A stretch of DNA of 64,000 bases from Protofrankia sp963555925 (GCA_963555925.1 CAUVXJ010000106.1:1-64000); one strand, 5' to 3'; positions 20,151-27,967 are shown, counted from the stretch's first letter. The notes: generated from the letters alone by a model not told the origin. Numbers and translations: made by a program.

Positions 20151-20927
20151 ATGTCTCGCACGACCCGTGGCGCCGCCGTACTCGGCGCCGCCCTCACCGG
20201 CGTGATCGCCTTCGCGCTGCCGGCATCCGCACACGTCAGCGTCGCACCGCCGACGGCCGTCGCCGGTGCGTACACGACGCTGACGTTCCAGGTTCCAACC
20301 GAACGGGACGACGCCTCCACGACCAAGGTCGACGTCCAGTTCCCCAGCGATGCCCCGATCGCGTCGGTATTGATCAAAAACATCCCCGGCTGGACTTACG
20401 AGGTCAAGAAGGCCAAACTCGCTAAGCCGATCACTACGGATGACGGCACCATCTCCGAAGGTATCAGTGAGATCATCTGGACCGCATCGTCCGGCGACAC
20501 GGCCATCAAGTCGGGCGAGTTCGCACAGTTCGTCATCTCGGCCGGGCCGTTGCCGGACAAGCCCGGCGCGCTTGCGTTCAAGGCCCTGCAGACTTACAGT
20601 GACGGCCAGATCGTGCGGTGGATCGACATCGCACAGCCCGGACAGGCCGAGCCCGAGCACCCGGCGCCCACGCTGACTCTCACCGCCGCGAGTACCGACA
20701 GCGCGGACGCGCACGGTGGCTCAGCAATGCCCACGGCGACTGCTACCGAGACGAGCGGCACGGGGACGGGCAGCGGAACGGCGATGCAAACCGCTTCCCG
20801 GAGCACCGACAGTTCGGACGGAACAGCCCGCGCTCTGGGTATCGCAGGCCTGATCGTCGGGATCGCCGGGCTCGGATTCGGCGCTTTCGCCCTGCTGGCC
20901 GGTCGCCGCCGAGGCATCACGTCCTAG
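20151..20927 (+). CDS. ycnI: YcnI family (DUF1775) copper-binding membrane-anchored protein
   Basis: The 258-residue protein has a signal peptide (cleaved before HVSVAPPTA), the DUF1775 domain (about 28-165) with the typical TLTFQVPTERDDASTTKVDVQFP and FAQFVISAGPLPD segments and a conserved WT pair (IIWTASSG), a Thr/Ser-rich linker, one C-terminal membrane helix (ALGIAGLIVGIAGLGFGAFALLAG) and a short basic tail. In Bacillus YcnI the mature N-terminal His and a Trp bind copper; the N-terminal His is present here. ATG 20151 follows CGAGAGGATCAGC. The last codons and stop are part of a 13-bp tandem repeat. Confidence 0.9.
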   Translation: MSRTTRGAAVLGAALTGVIAFALPASAHVSVAPPTAVAGAYTTLTFQVPTERDDASTTKVDVQFPSDAPIASVLIKNIPGWTYEVKKAKLAKPITTDDGTISEGISEIIWTASSGDTAIKSGEFAQFVISAGPLPDKPGALAFKALQTYSDGQIVRWIDIAQPGQAEPEHPAPTLTLTAASTDSADAHGGSAMPTATATETSGTGTGSGTAMQTASRSTDSSDGTARALGIAGLIVGIAGLGFGAFALLAGRRRGITS

Positions 20928-20989
20928 CATCACGTCCTAGCATCACGTCCTAGCATCACGTCCTAGCATCACGTCCTAGCATCACGTCC
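20914..20989. repeat. 13-bp tandem repeat (six copies) beginning inside ycnI and containing its stop codon
   Basis: The unit GCATCACGTCCTA starts at 20914, 20927, 20940, 20953, 20966 and 20979; the last is 11 bases long. The first copy encodes the last residues of YcnI and the stop TAG bridges copies one and two. Copies are essentially identical, so the expansion looks recent. The remaining sequence to 21126 shows no other structure. Confidence 0.95.
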
Positions 20990-21126
20990 CAGGATGCCTC
21001 CGGGCGTGCGATCATGGTTCTTCGCACCCGCCCGGGGGCTCCGGTGGATCCAGGCGTTCCATGATCTGGATGTGTCAGGATTTCACGGGACAAATATGAT
21101 CAACTCCGATACATCCGGATTCCCCC

Positions 21127-22605
21127 TTGTTGCGATGCTCTATCGCGGACCACACTCGGACGGTGGCGGGGGCTCACAGCGGCAACAGACGCGGACTCGG
21201 TTCAGCCGATGGCCGGCGGGCGATCGCGCCGACGCAGGACGAGCGAACGGGCCCGGTGACCGGCCCGCTCCACCTCGACGGTGGTCATCGGCCGGCCGAG
21301 CGCGCCACAACGGAAGCCGGCCACGGTGGCGGCCATGGTGGCGGCCATGGTCATGGTCATGGTCGTGGTGGCGGACGCCCCGCGGCCGCCAGCCGACGTA
21401 GCCGGATCGTCCTCGCTTTCCTGCTCGTACCGTTGTTCGCCGCAACAGCCGTCGGTGTGTTCGCGCTGTGGCCTGGTACCGGCCACCGGCCCGTTCCGGA
21501 CGTTTTCCGTGCTCCCGACGGCACGCCTGTCACGCTGGTGAACGCGACGATCGAACGGGCGGAGCGCGGTCCGTGCGGCGGCGGAACCGTCAGCGAGGCG
21601 GCGTCAACACCGGCACCGGCACCAACAGCGACATCGGCGCCGACCGGACAGCAGACGACGGCGTCGGCGACCGCATGTCTGGAGCTGACGGTCCTGATCA
21701 CCAGCGGCCCGGACGCCGGCCGGACCCGACCGCTGGAACAGTCCGTCGACCCGGCCGGTCCTACCTTCAGCGCCGGGGACAAGGTCCGGCTCGGCCGGAG
21801 CACATCGCCGGGCGGCGGCGTCGACTACTACCTCAGCGACTTCCAGCGCGGCCGACCGCTGGGCGTCCTCGCGCTGGTCTTCGCCCTGGTGGTCGTGGCG
21901 GTCGCCCGCTGGCGCGGGCTCGCCGCGCTGGTCGGCATGGCCCTGACCTATCTGACGCTCGTGTTCTTCCTGCTGCCGGCGCTGCTCGAGGGACGATCAC
22001 CGGTGGCGGTGTCGCTGGTCAGCTCGGCGGCGGTGCTGTTCATTCTGCTGTACCTCGCACACGGCCCGTCCGCGCGCACCTCCTGCGCGCTGCTCGGCAC
22101 GCTGGCGGGCCTCGGCCTCACCGGCGTGCTCGGTTACCTGGCGATCCGGCTGACAATGCTCACCGGGCTCGGCTCGGACGAGTCGGCCACCTTAAAGGCG
22201 TTCGACGGCCGATTGAGCCTGACCGGACTGATCCTCGCCGGCCTGGTGATCGGCTCCCTAGGCCTGCTCAACGACGTGACGGTCACCCAGGCGTCGGCGG
22301 TGTGGGAACTTGCGGACGCCTCGCCACACGCGGCGCCGCCGGAGCTCTACCGGTCAGCCATGCGGATCGGACGGGACCACATCGCATCCTCGATCTATAC
22401 GATCATGATGGCGTACGCGGGCGCGGCGCTGCCCTCGCTGCTGCTGTTCACCCTCGCGGACCGCTCCGCCCTTGACGTCGTCACCGGCGACCTGGTCGCC
22501 GCGGAAGTCGTGCGGACAGCGGTCGGTGCCATCGGCCTGGTCCTGTCGGTACCGATCACCACGGGCATCGCCGCGCTGGTCGCCACCCGTCGCGCGCGCA
22601 TCTGA
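21127..22605 (+). CDS. YibE/F family membrane protein
   Basis: The product is up to 492 residues. The N-terminal cytoplasmic part is unusual: a run of Gly/His repeats (GHGGGHGGGHGHGHG) near residues 65-78, a likely metal-binding tail. After a first membrane helix comes an extracytoplasmic region of about 120 residues, then about seven helices (from residue 245) with the YibE/F core (RWRGLAALVGMALTYLTLVFFLLPALL, FDGRLSLTGLILAGLVIGSLGLLNDVTVTQAS). The family is a multi-helix transporter of unknown substrate. The start is uncertain: TTG 21127 opens the frame, but GTG codons at 21163 and 21256 are possible. Placement after ycnI and the His-rich tail suggest a role with copper; that is an inference. 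Confidence 0.85.
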   Translation: MLRCSIADHTRTVAGAHSGNRRGLGSADGRRAIAPTQDERTGPVTGPLHLDGGHRPAERATTEAGHGGGHGGGHGHGHGRGGGRPAAASRRSRIVLAFLLVPLFAATAVGVFALWPGTGHRPVPDVFRAPDGTPVTLVNATIERAERGPCGGGTVSEAASTPAPAPTATSAPTGQQTTASATACLELTVLITSGPDAGRTRPLEQSVDPAGPTFSAGDKVRLGRSTSPGGGVDYYLSDFQRGRPLGVLALVFALVVVAVARWRGLAALVGMALTYLTLVFFLLPALLEGRSPVAVSLVSSAAVLFILLYLAHGPSARTSCALLGTLAGLGLTGVLGYLAIRLTMLTGLGSDESATLKAFDGRLSLTGLILAGLVIGSLGLLNDVTVTQASAVWELADASPHAAPPELYRSAMRIGRDHIASSIYTIMMAYAGAALPSLLLFTLADRSALDVVTGDLVAAEVVRTAVGAIGLVLSVPITTGIAALVATRRARI

Positions 22606-22720
22606 GCACCCGTTCCGAGAGCCCGGCTGGACAGTATGGCGCGTCGCAGCGCCGGTTACTGCGGAAGAGGGCTAAATACCCCTATGGTGTGTTGGGGGTG
22701 GTCGGGGTCTGCGGACGTGG

Positions 22721-22860
22721 CCCTCTAGCGACCCGGGGACCTCGGTCTCCGGCGGCGCGAAAGAACAATGATCGCGCCGCCTTCGACCCTCTAGCGACCC
22801 GGGGACCTCGGTCTCCGGCGGCGCGAAAGAACAATGATCGCGCCGCCTTCGACCCTCTAG
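22721..22860. repeat. 66-bp direct repeat carrying terminator-like hairpins
   Basis: Two apparently identical 66-bp units (22721-22786, 22787-22852) are followed by the first eight bases of a third. Each unit contains a perfect 9-bp inverted repeat GGCGGCGCG / CGCGCCGCC with a 13-base AT-rich loop (22751-22759/22773-22781 and 22817-22825/22839-22847). It lies between the yibE/F gene and a small membrane-protein gene, where it would act as a double terminator. Nothing else is visible in 22606-22720. Confidence 0.9.
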
Positions 22861-22927
22861 GCGGTCAGACGACCAGCCCGGGAGCACCGTTGAGGATCAA
22901 CCGGTCGCGCTCCGGGGTTCGCGTCCC

Positions 22928-23284
22928 GTGAGCCCCGTCCTCGCTTCAGGCCGAGCCGGAAACTTCATCCGTGCGCTATTGATCATATCAATGATCGCTC
23001 TGTTGTTCCGTGAGATGTTTCTGCTGTGGTTCTTCCACACCGCCGCATGGACGAGCCGCCCGAAGGAGATCCACTGGTGTGGGTCATGGTATGAGCTGAG
23101 CAACGAACCGGACCGCACCCAGGCAGACGCTCGTAAACTCGCCGGCGGCGTACTCACCCAGGTTGGCCGCCTGCCGGTCTGGCGGCCGATCGTTGCCTAC
23201 CGACCCTCGCGCGACTGCCCGGAGCACATCTTCGGCAAGGTTGACGAAGACCGTTACACGACTTATCTGATCAGCGCGGGCTGA
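22928..23284 (+). CDS. Small membrane protein, 118 aa
   Basis: An N-terminal membrane helix (FIRALLIISMIALLFREMFLLWFF, about 13-36) is followed by an 80-residue soluble domain containing the segment KEIHWCGSWYELSNEPD, two Cys residues and a C-terminal YTTYLI. The composition is less GC-biased than neighbouring genes. GTG 22928 lies directly after the 66-bp repeat region. I do not recognise the family. The stop is three bases before a MITE-like inverted repeat. Confidence 0.6.
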   Translation: MSPVLASGRAGNFIRALLIISMIALLFREMFLLWFFHTAAWTSRPKEIHWCGSWYELSNEPDRTQADARKLAGGVLTQVGRLPVWRPIVAYRPSRDCPEHIFGKVDEDRYTTYLISAG

Positions 23285-23287
23285 CAC

Positions 23288-23356
23288 CTAGGGCGTGTCT
23301 GATGGATGTTGGTCGTTGCGGGCGAAGCGATCGAAGATCCATCAGACACGCCCTAG
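23288..23356. mobile_element. MITE-like element with perfect 20-bp terminal inverted repeats
   Basis: CTAGGGCGTGTCTGATGGAT at 23288-23307 and its exact reverse complement at 23337-23356 enclose 29 bases. The ends start with CTAG, a palindromic target. From memory, the GGGCGTGTCTGAT end is typical of IS5-family elements in actinobacteria; this 69-bp copy has no transposase and would need one in trans. The right arm overlaps the 3' end of the VapB-like gene and supplies its stop codon. Confidence 0.8.
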
Positions 23357-23728
23357 CCATGGAGCAACCCTGGCGGCCGTGTCACCGAACGCCGTTTCGG
23401 CACCGGCGGACCCGGCCGCGTCCACTGCCCGGTTCTGCTGGAGCACGTGCACGCGCGCGTGGATGGAGTTGCGTTGCTGCAGCGCGGCACGCACGGCCCG
23501 ATGGAGGCCATCCTCCAGGTAGAGCCGGTCATCCCACTCCACGACATGCGGGAACAGGTCCCCGTAGAAGGTCGAGTCCTCGTCCAGAAGGACGTCAAGC
23601 GCGAGCACCCGCTTGGTTGTGATGAGTTGGTCCAGCCGGACCTGGCGCGGTGGGATCGCGGCCCATTCCCGCTGGCTCAGGCCATGGTCAGGATACGGGC
23701 GCCCATCACCCACAAATCTAAAGATCAA
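23342..23728 (-). CDS. Conserved actinobacterial protein, family often labelled VapB-type antitoxin
   Basis: The 128-residue product contains the segments FRFVGDGRPYPDHGLSQREW, RQVRLDQLITTKRVLALD, STFYGDLFPHVVEWDDRLYLEDGLHRAVRAAL, which match, from memory, a conserved actinobacterial family annotated as VapB antitoxin. No toxin gene is adjacent, so that function is doubtful. The start is TTG 23728, supported by a strong GAGGAGG site seven bases upstream on the minus strand. The conserved domain ends near residue 95; the last 30 residues (VDAAGSAGAETAF...) look added, and the final codons and the stop lie inside the MITE-like inverted repeat, so the original C-terminus has probably been replaced. 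Confidence 0.8.
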   Translation of the reverse strand: MIFRFVGDGRPYPDHGLSQREWAAIPPRQVRLDQLITTKRVLALDVLLDEDSTFYGDLFPHVVEWDDRLYLEDGLHRAVRAALQQRNSIHARVHVLQQNRAVDAAGSAGAETAFGDTAARVAPWLGRV

Positions 23729-23914
23729 CTAACACCTCCTCGACGAAGGCGTACCTTCGCGGAACACCTGACAGCCTAGAATCCTCCGTCGACCCAGCGG
23801 ATCGCGACCACCCTCCATGTCAGTTGTCTCTGCATCGATTTTGATCAACGGTGACACGCAGAATCAACACTTTTCGCAACAAACACAATCCAACAATACC
23901 TGTCATGTGGACTA

Positions 23915-23960
23915 AGCGCGATCGGCAATAGGGAACGCGGCGTCGCGGAGCCGGGGCACG
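23915..23960. repeat. Dispersed short repeat, copy A
   Basis: AGCGCGATCGGCAATAGGG, then a GC-rich run. It is about 80% identical over 45 bases to 40075-40120 and shares its core with 46589-46625 and 47046-47066. It lies in the 464-bp region (23729-24192) between the divergent VapB-like and lipoprotein genes; the rest of that region is AT-rich at its left end. Confidence 0.7.
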
Positions 23961-23971
23961 CACCTCGCATC

Positions 23972-23996
23972 GTTGTCGTCGGTCGACACCCACAAC
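23972..23996. repeat. 25-bp near-palindrome shared with 46671-46695
   Basis: The 25 bases centred on GTCGAC, with ends GTTGT and ACAAC, occur again as an exact reverse complement at 46671-46695. Both copies lie just beside copies of the GGCAATAGGG dispersed repeat, suggesting one composite element. Confidence 0.75.
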
Positions 23997-24192
23997 CAGG
24001 GTGTCTCCGCTTGGCTCCTGGCTCGTGTCCCCGGCGGTACGGACGACTGCTTGTGTCCGCCGACCGGTTGACCGCCGACCGACTGTCCACAGGGCGGCTG
24101 TCCACAGATCCGCCGGGCCAGGAGATCCGGACCTGCCCCTGTCCGCATAATCGGGATCGCGCACCGTTGTCGTACCCATGCGGGAGGTCCGG

Positions 24193-24804
24193 ATGCTCCA
24201 CAGGATGAGAACCCGCCTGCCCCTGGTCGCCACTCTGCTCACCGCCACACTCGGCGTGATCGTGCTGGTGGCCACCGGATGTTCCGGCGACTCGCAGAAA
24301 GCCGCACCCACCGGCGGCACAGGGGCTACCGCGGGGGCCGCGCCGGTGGCCACCGGCGCAGCTTCGCTCGCCGGCAACCAGGGCACTGTGGACGGCGCCG
24401 TCGCCACCAGGACGACCAGTTTCCGCGCTCCGGGCGGCGGCGCGGGAACCATCGACGTCGGCTTCGTCGGTCTGAAGGTGGACGGACGCCTGGCAACACT
24501 CACCGTTGTGTGGACACCGAGGTACGCCAGTTCCCCGCAGAACAAGGAGATCTCGGTGTTCGAGATGTTCGCGGCGCACAGTCCGGCGATGACCCTCGTC
24601 GACAGCGTCAACCTGAAGCGCTATTTCGTCGTCCAGGACAGCCACAATGTCGAGCTCGGCGCCAGCGGCCCGAAAACGAAGACTGTCAACAACACCCCGG
24701 TCAGCGCCTCGTACACCTTCGCGGCACCACCGGTTGACGTGCGGACCGTCGACGTCTACGCCGACGATCGGCTGCTGTTCGACGACGCTCCGGTCAGCCG
24801 GTGA
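24193..24804 (+). CDS. Lipoprotein, partner of the downstream OmpA-like protein
   Basis: The 203-residue product has a basic start and a hydrophobic stretch ending VLVATGC at Cys30, a lipobox-like site, so it is probably lipid-anchored outside the membrane. The mature part has a Gly/Ala/Thr-rich linker then a 120-residue beta-rich domain (DVGFVGLKVDGRLATLTVVWTPRY..., YFVVQDSHNVELGA). No enzyme motif is seen. ATG 24193 has GGGAGG five bases upstream; ATG 24178 is an alternative. Its stop overlaps the start of the OmpA-like gene by four bases (GTGA), so the two proteins probably work together. Confidence 0.78.
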   Translation: MLHRMRTRLPLVATLLTATLGVIVLVATGCSGDSQKAAPTGGTGATAGAAPVATGAASLAGNQGTVDGAVATRTTSFRAPGGGAGTIDVGFVGLKVDGRLATLTVVWTPRYASSPQNKEISVFEMFAAHSPAMTLVDSVNLKRYFVVQDSHNVELGASGPKTKTVNNTPVSASYTFAAPPVDVRTVDVYADDRLLFDDAPVSR

Positions 24805-25505
24805 CGCCCCCCACCGGTCCGACGTGCGACGGTGGCACACCGAATCGTCGGGATCTGACCGCTACGGTCGCCGCACGGGTCACCGCACGGGTCATCACAC
24901 GGGTCACAGCGGTGGTCGCCGTGACCGTCGCCGCCACGGTTGCCGCGCTGGCCACCGGAACCACTTTCTGGGTCGGCGCACCGAGCGCCCGGGCCGCGTC
25001 GGCACCTCCCACACCCGTGGAAACAGTGAGCGATCAGGCCATCGCCGAATCGATCCAGCAGATCGACCTGGCGGATGCGGTCCGTCCGATCGATGTGGAC
25101 AAGGCTGTCCTCGCGCTGCGTACCGAGCGGCATGACGGCTCTGCTGTGGCCGTGACCATCAGCTCGGACGTGCTGTTCGCATTCGACTCCGCCGAGCTGA
25201 CCGATGCGGCCCGCAGCCAGCTCGCCGACATCGCCCCGCAGATCGGTAACGCCAAGGGGACGGTCGCCGTCAACGGCTACACCGACAGCACCGGCACGCC
25301 CGCGTACAACGTCATCCTGTCCCAGCGACGGGCAAACGCGGTCGCGGACCTGCTACGCCCGAAAGCCCCCGGCAATGTGCTGGTCACGGCGACCGGCCAG
25401 GGCTCGGCCAACCCCGTGGCCCCGAACACCAACCCGGACGGCTCGGACAACAGCCCCGGCCGCGCACAGAACCGCCGCGTGACCATCACTTACCGCACAT
25501 CATAA
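24801..25505 (+). CDS. OmpA family protein (peptidoglycan-associated domain)
   Basis: The 234-residue product has an N-terminal membrane/signal segment (VVAVTVAATVAALATGTTFWV, about 38-58) and a C-terminal OmpA domain (about 118-232): FAFDSAELTDAARSQL, VNGYTDSTGTPAYNVILSQRRANAVADLL, GQGSANPVAPN, and RAQNRRVTITY. The conserved Asp (TDSTG) and Arg (NRRV) that bind diaminopimelate in peptidoglycan are present. It should tether an exported complex to the cell wall with the lipoprotein encoded just upstream. GTG 24801 overlaps the previous stop. A stem-loop follows the gene. Confidence 0.9.
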   Translation: MTPPTGPTCDGGTPNRRDLTATVAARVTARVITRVTAVVAVTVAATVAALATGTTFWVGAPSARAASAPPTPVETVSDQAIAESIQQIDLADAVRPIDVDKAVLALRTERHDGSAVAVTISSDVLFAFDSAELTDAARSQLADIAPQIGNAKGTVAVNGYTDSTGTPAYNVILSQRRANAVADLLRPKAPGNVLVTATGQGSANPVAPNTNPDGSDNSPGRAQNRRVTITYRTS

Positions 25506-25534
25506 TCGATCATGCAGTCAGCCACCGCCAGCAA

Positions 25535-25586
25535 TGATCTTTCGAGCTTTGTGAGATCAACAAAGCCGTTCTCGGCACACAAACCT
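25535..25586 (+). terminator. Nested stem-loop after the OmpA gene
   Basis: A perfect 12-bp outer stem (TGATCTTTCGAG at 25535-25546, CTCGAAAGATCA at 25575-25586) surrounds a second potential stem (GCTTTGT/ACAAAGC). Located 30 bases after the OmpA-like stop, it is a likely transcription terminator, though AT-richer than usual and without a T-tract. Confidence 0.65.
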
Positions 25587-25712
25587 CGAAAGATCACTAA
25601 TCTTCGGCTGGTCGCGGCACCGGCAGGTCGTATCAGCCTGAACAGGTGATGTCGCCAGCGCAGTCACAGTCCGCTATGCGTTGCACACGCAATGGCCGTA
25701 CCGTCTCGAAGC

Positions 25713-26657
25713 ATGACCGAGGCAATGCGGGGGCTGTCGGGCGGCACATACAGCGCACTGGACGCACTGGTGAAAACCGCCGGGGAACGACCAGCAGCCA
25801 GGTCCACCGAGCGACTGATCGAATCGGAGGTCCGGAGCCAACCGACCGAAATACCCGATGCATCCTTTATATCCGACATATCCGAAAGACCGAAAACTCC
25901 CGGGACCGCAGGTCCGGCTGTGGCCTTCGACCGGGCCACGGTCGCCTATGACCGGACTCCGGTCCTGACCACCGTCCACGGAACCGTCAGGACCGGCCAT
26001 GCCGTGGCCGTGATCGGCCCGAGCGGTGCCGGGAAATCAACCTTGATCAAAGCTGTACTCGGGCTGGCACCGGTGACCGGCGGATCGGTCACCGTGCTCG
26101 GCCAACAACCGGCCCGTGCCCGCCATCGAATCGCATACGTGCCGCAGACCGAGACCCTTGACGCCAAAGTTCGGGTAACGGTCACCCAGATCGTCCTGAT
26201 GGGACGGTACCGGTGGATCGGATGGGTGCGGCGACCCACCTTCACCGACCGAGCGGCGGTCGCCCGTGCACTGGCGACAGTCGGACTCGCCGATCATTCC
26301 CGCGATTGTTTCGGGACGCTGTCGAGCGCCCAGCGCCAACGGGTGATGCTCGCCCGTGCCATCGCACAGCAGCCACGCCTCCTGCTGCTTGACGAGCCGT
26401 TCACCGAGGTTGACATGCTCTGCCAGGCCGCTCTGTTGTCCACCCTCGCAACGATGCGGGCAGGCGGCACCACCGTCGTGATCTCGACCCGTGATCTCGC
26501 GCTCGCGCATCTGACCTGCGATGACGTGTTCCTGCTCAACGACCGTCGGGTGACTTTCGGCCCGACCGCGTCCACCCTGACCAACCACAGGCTCACGGCC
26601 GCATTCGGCGGCAGCGAAGTGGAACCACTGCATGACGCAACGATTGCAGCCCAGTGA
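25713..26657 (+). CDS. Metal-type ABC transporter ATPase, orphan, with altered signature and H-loop
   Basis: The 314-residue protein has a 70-residue N-terminal extension and then an ABC ATPase of the Zn/Mn (ZnuC-like) type: Walker A GPSGAGKST at 102-110, Q-loop Gln145, Walker B LLLLDEP at 223-229. The signature motif reads LSSAQ (203-207) instead of LSGGQ, and the H-loop His is Arg260 (VVISTRDL). Both changes hit residues needed for ATP hydrolysis in known ABC proteins. No permease or binding-protein gene is adjacent. A Zur-like regulator lies 2.6 kb downstream. It may be a decaying or regulatory remnant of a zinc importer. The start could also be the upstream in-frame GTG/ATG codons. Confidence 0.85.
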   Translation: MTEAMRGLSGGTYSALDALVKTAGERPAARSTERLIESEVRSQPTEIPDASFISDISERPKTPGTAGPAVAFDRATVAYDRTPVLTTVHGTVRTGHAVAVIGPSGAGKSTLIKAVLGLAPVTGGSVTVLGQQPARARHRIAYVPQTETLDAKVRVTVTQIVLMGRYRWIGWVRRPTFTDRAAVARALATVGLADHSRDCFGTLSSAQRQRVMLARAIAQQPRLLLLDEPFTEVDMLCQAALLSTLATMRAGGTTVVISTRDLALAHLTCDDVFLLNDRRVTFGPTASTLTNHRLTAAFGGSEVEPLHDATIAAQ

Positions 26658-26799
26658 CAGCCACGATGACTTCGACAAGAAACCATTACGTTACGATAAG
26701 TAGTTGACACACCGACATCCGGCTGGATGGCCGGCGAGCTCGGCTCGGTTCGCGCCAGGATGACGGGCATCCGAGGGCGGGCACCCGATGACGGGCATC

Positions 26800-26841
26800 A
26801 TTGACGGTACTGCGGGCGCAATTGACGGTACTGCGGGTGCA
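26800..26841. repeat. 21-bp direct repeat upstream of the DUF2637 gene
   Basis: Two adjacent 21-bp units starting ATTGACGGTACTGCGGG differ by one base (C/T). The second abuts the ribosome binding site. Just upstream, GATGACGGGCATC occurs twice (26759-26771, 26787-26799). The TTGACG in each unit resembles a -35 box, but no -10 is correctly placed; the repeats could be operator sites. Confidence 0.7.
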
Positions 26842-26855
26842 AGGAGGGATGTGTT

Positions 26856-27893
26856 GTGTCTATGGGTCGTCCGGTGTCTCCTGGCGGTCAATCGGGTGCG
26901 CTCGCAGAGCGGACCGTCCGGGTGACGACGGTTGCGGCCGTCACCCTGGTCGCGGCGGTGGCGGCCTTCGTCTCCTACCGCCACATGCGCGGCGTCGCGG
27001 TTGGACACGGCGAGGACTCCATGACGGCGGCGGTGCTGCCGTTCAGCGTGGATGGGCTGATCGTAGCTGCATCCATGACCATGCTGGCGGATCGCCGCGC
27101 GGGACGGCGCCGCTCCGGGCTGTCCTACGCGCTCCTCACGTTGGGTGCATGCGCGTCACTGGCCGCAAACGTCCTGCACGCAGAACCCACCCTGACAGCC
27201 CGGGTCATCGCGGCATGGCCACCGCTGGCGCTGCTGGGCTCCTACGAACTGCTCATGCGCCAGATTCATCCCACGGACCCCGCCCCCGCCGCTCGCCGCC
27301 AGGCCAGGGCCTTCACGGGCGTCCAGGCACCACACCGCGCCGACGCCGGCGGCAGCGGCATCCCCAACCCGCGCGCAGAACAGTCCACGGTCGAACGGTC
27401 ACCGCTGTTCCTCGCCCCCGCCCCGGTGCCGACACCCGCTCCCACCGACGCCATCGATCTGGCGGACCTGGCGGACATCGCAGACCTGGCGGACATCACC
27501 GATTCAGCCGATCTGGCCGATCTGATCGAACTGCCCGGTGGACACCGTGCGGGTATGCATGAGGTCGGGGCGGAGGATGCGGAGGATACGGCCGACCTGC
27601 CGGACACCGCCGCGCAGTCGTCCGGTCCGCAATCCCCAGGACTGGACGCCACCGGAAAGCGCGACGCCATCATCCACGCGCTGGAACAGACCGGCGGATC
27701 GGCATCGCATGCCTCGGCATTGCTCGCCGCCCGCGGCATCAGCGTCAGCAAGAGCTGGGTCTACCAGGTACGCAAGGAGACCCACTTCGCCGATGTCGAC
27801 ACCGGCCCACTGGCGGTGCCGTTGCGCCATCCTGTCCGTCTGGGCCGGGGACTGGGCCGCGGTCTCACCCCCGATCTGCCCCGCGGCAGCTGA
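26856..27893 (+). CDS. DUF2637 membrane protein (Spd-like, plasmid/ICE type)
   Basis: The 345-residue protein has DUF2637 at the N-terminus (about 18-140) with four membrane helices: VTTVAAVTLVAAVAAFVSYRHM, a conserved AVLPFSVDGLIVAASMTML and GLSYALLTLGACASLAANVLHAEP. DUF2637 proteins occur on actinomycete plasmids and integrative elements, where they are linked to spread of transferred DNA. The C-terminal cytoplasmic part has an Ala/Asp/Leu repeat (LADLADIADLADIT) and ends with a small helix-turn-helix-like region (HASALLAARGISVSKSWVYQVRKE), suggesting DNA binding. GTG 26856 follows AAGGAGGG at seven bases. It stands alone, so it may be a relic of a mobile element. Confidence 0.82.
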   Translation: MSMGRPVSPGGQSGALAERTVRVTTVAAVTLVAAVAAFVSYRHMRGVAVGHGEDSMTAAVLPFSVDGLIVAASMTMLADRRAGRRRSGLSYALLTLGACASLAANVLHAEPTLTARVIAAWPPLALLGSYELLMRQIHPTDPAPAARRQARAFTGVQAPHRADAGGSGIPNPRAEQSTVERSPLFLAPAPVPTPAPTDAIDLADLADIADLADITDSADLADLIELPGGHRAGMHEVGAEDAEDTADLPDTAAQSSGPQSPGLDATGKRDAIIHALEQTGGSASHASALLAARGISVSKSWVYQVRKETHFADVDTGPLAVPLRHPVRLGRGLGRGLTPDLPRGS

Positions 27894-27967
27894 CCCCCGC
27901 AGTACCTGGCGTGACTCCCCTGGTCAGGGTGAGAAAATCCGGTAGACGGCGCGCCTACCCTTGGCAG

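Noticed and set aside
22673..22700. ACCCC...GGGGT half-sites resembling a CsoR copper operator after the yibE/F gene
   Set aside because: The 12-base spacing is too long and the position is downstream of the copper cluster.
24083..24106. Two CTGTCCACA 9-mers resembling DnaA boxes
   Set aside because: Only two copies, no dnaA or dnaN gene nearby, and the sequence is part of local direct repeats; not an origin.
26801..26850. TTGACG as -35 promoter boxes upstream of the DUF2637 gene
   Set aside because: No acceptable -10 sequence lies 16-18 bases downstream of either copy.
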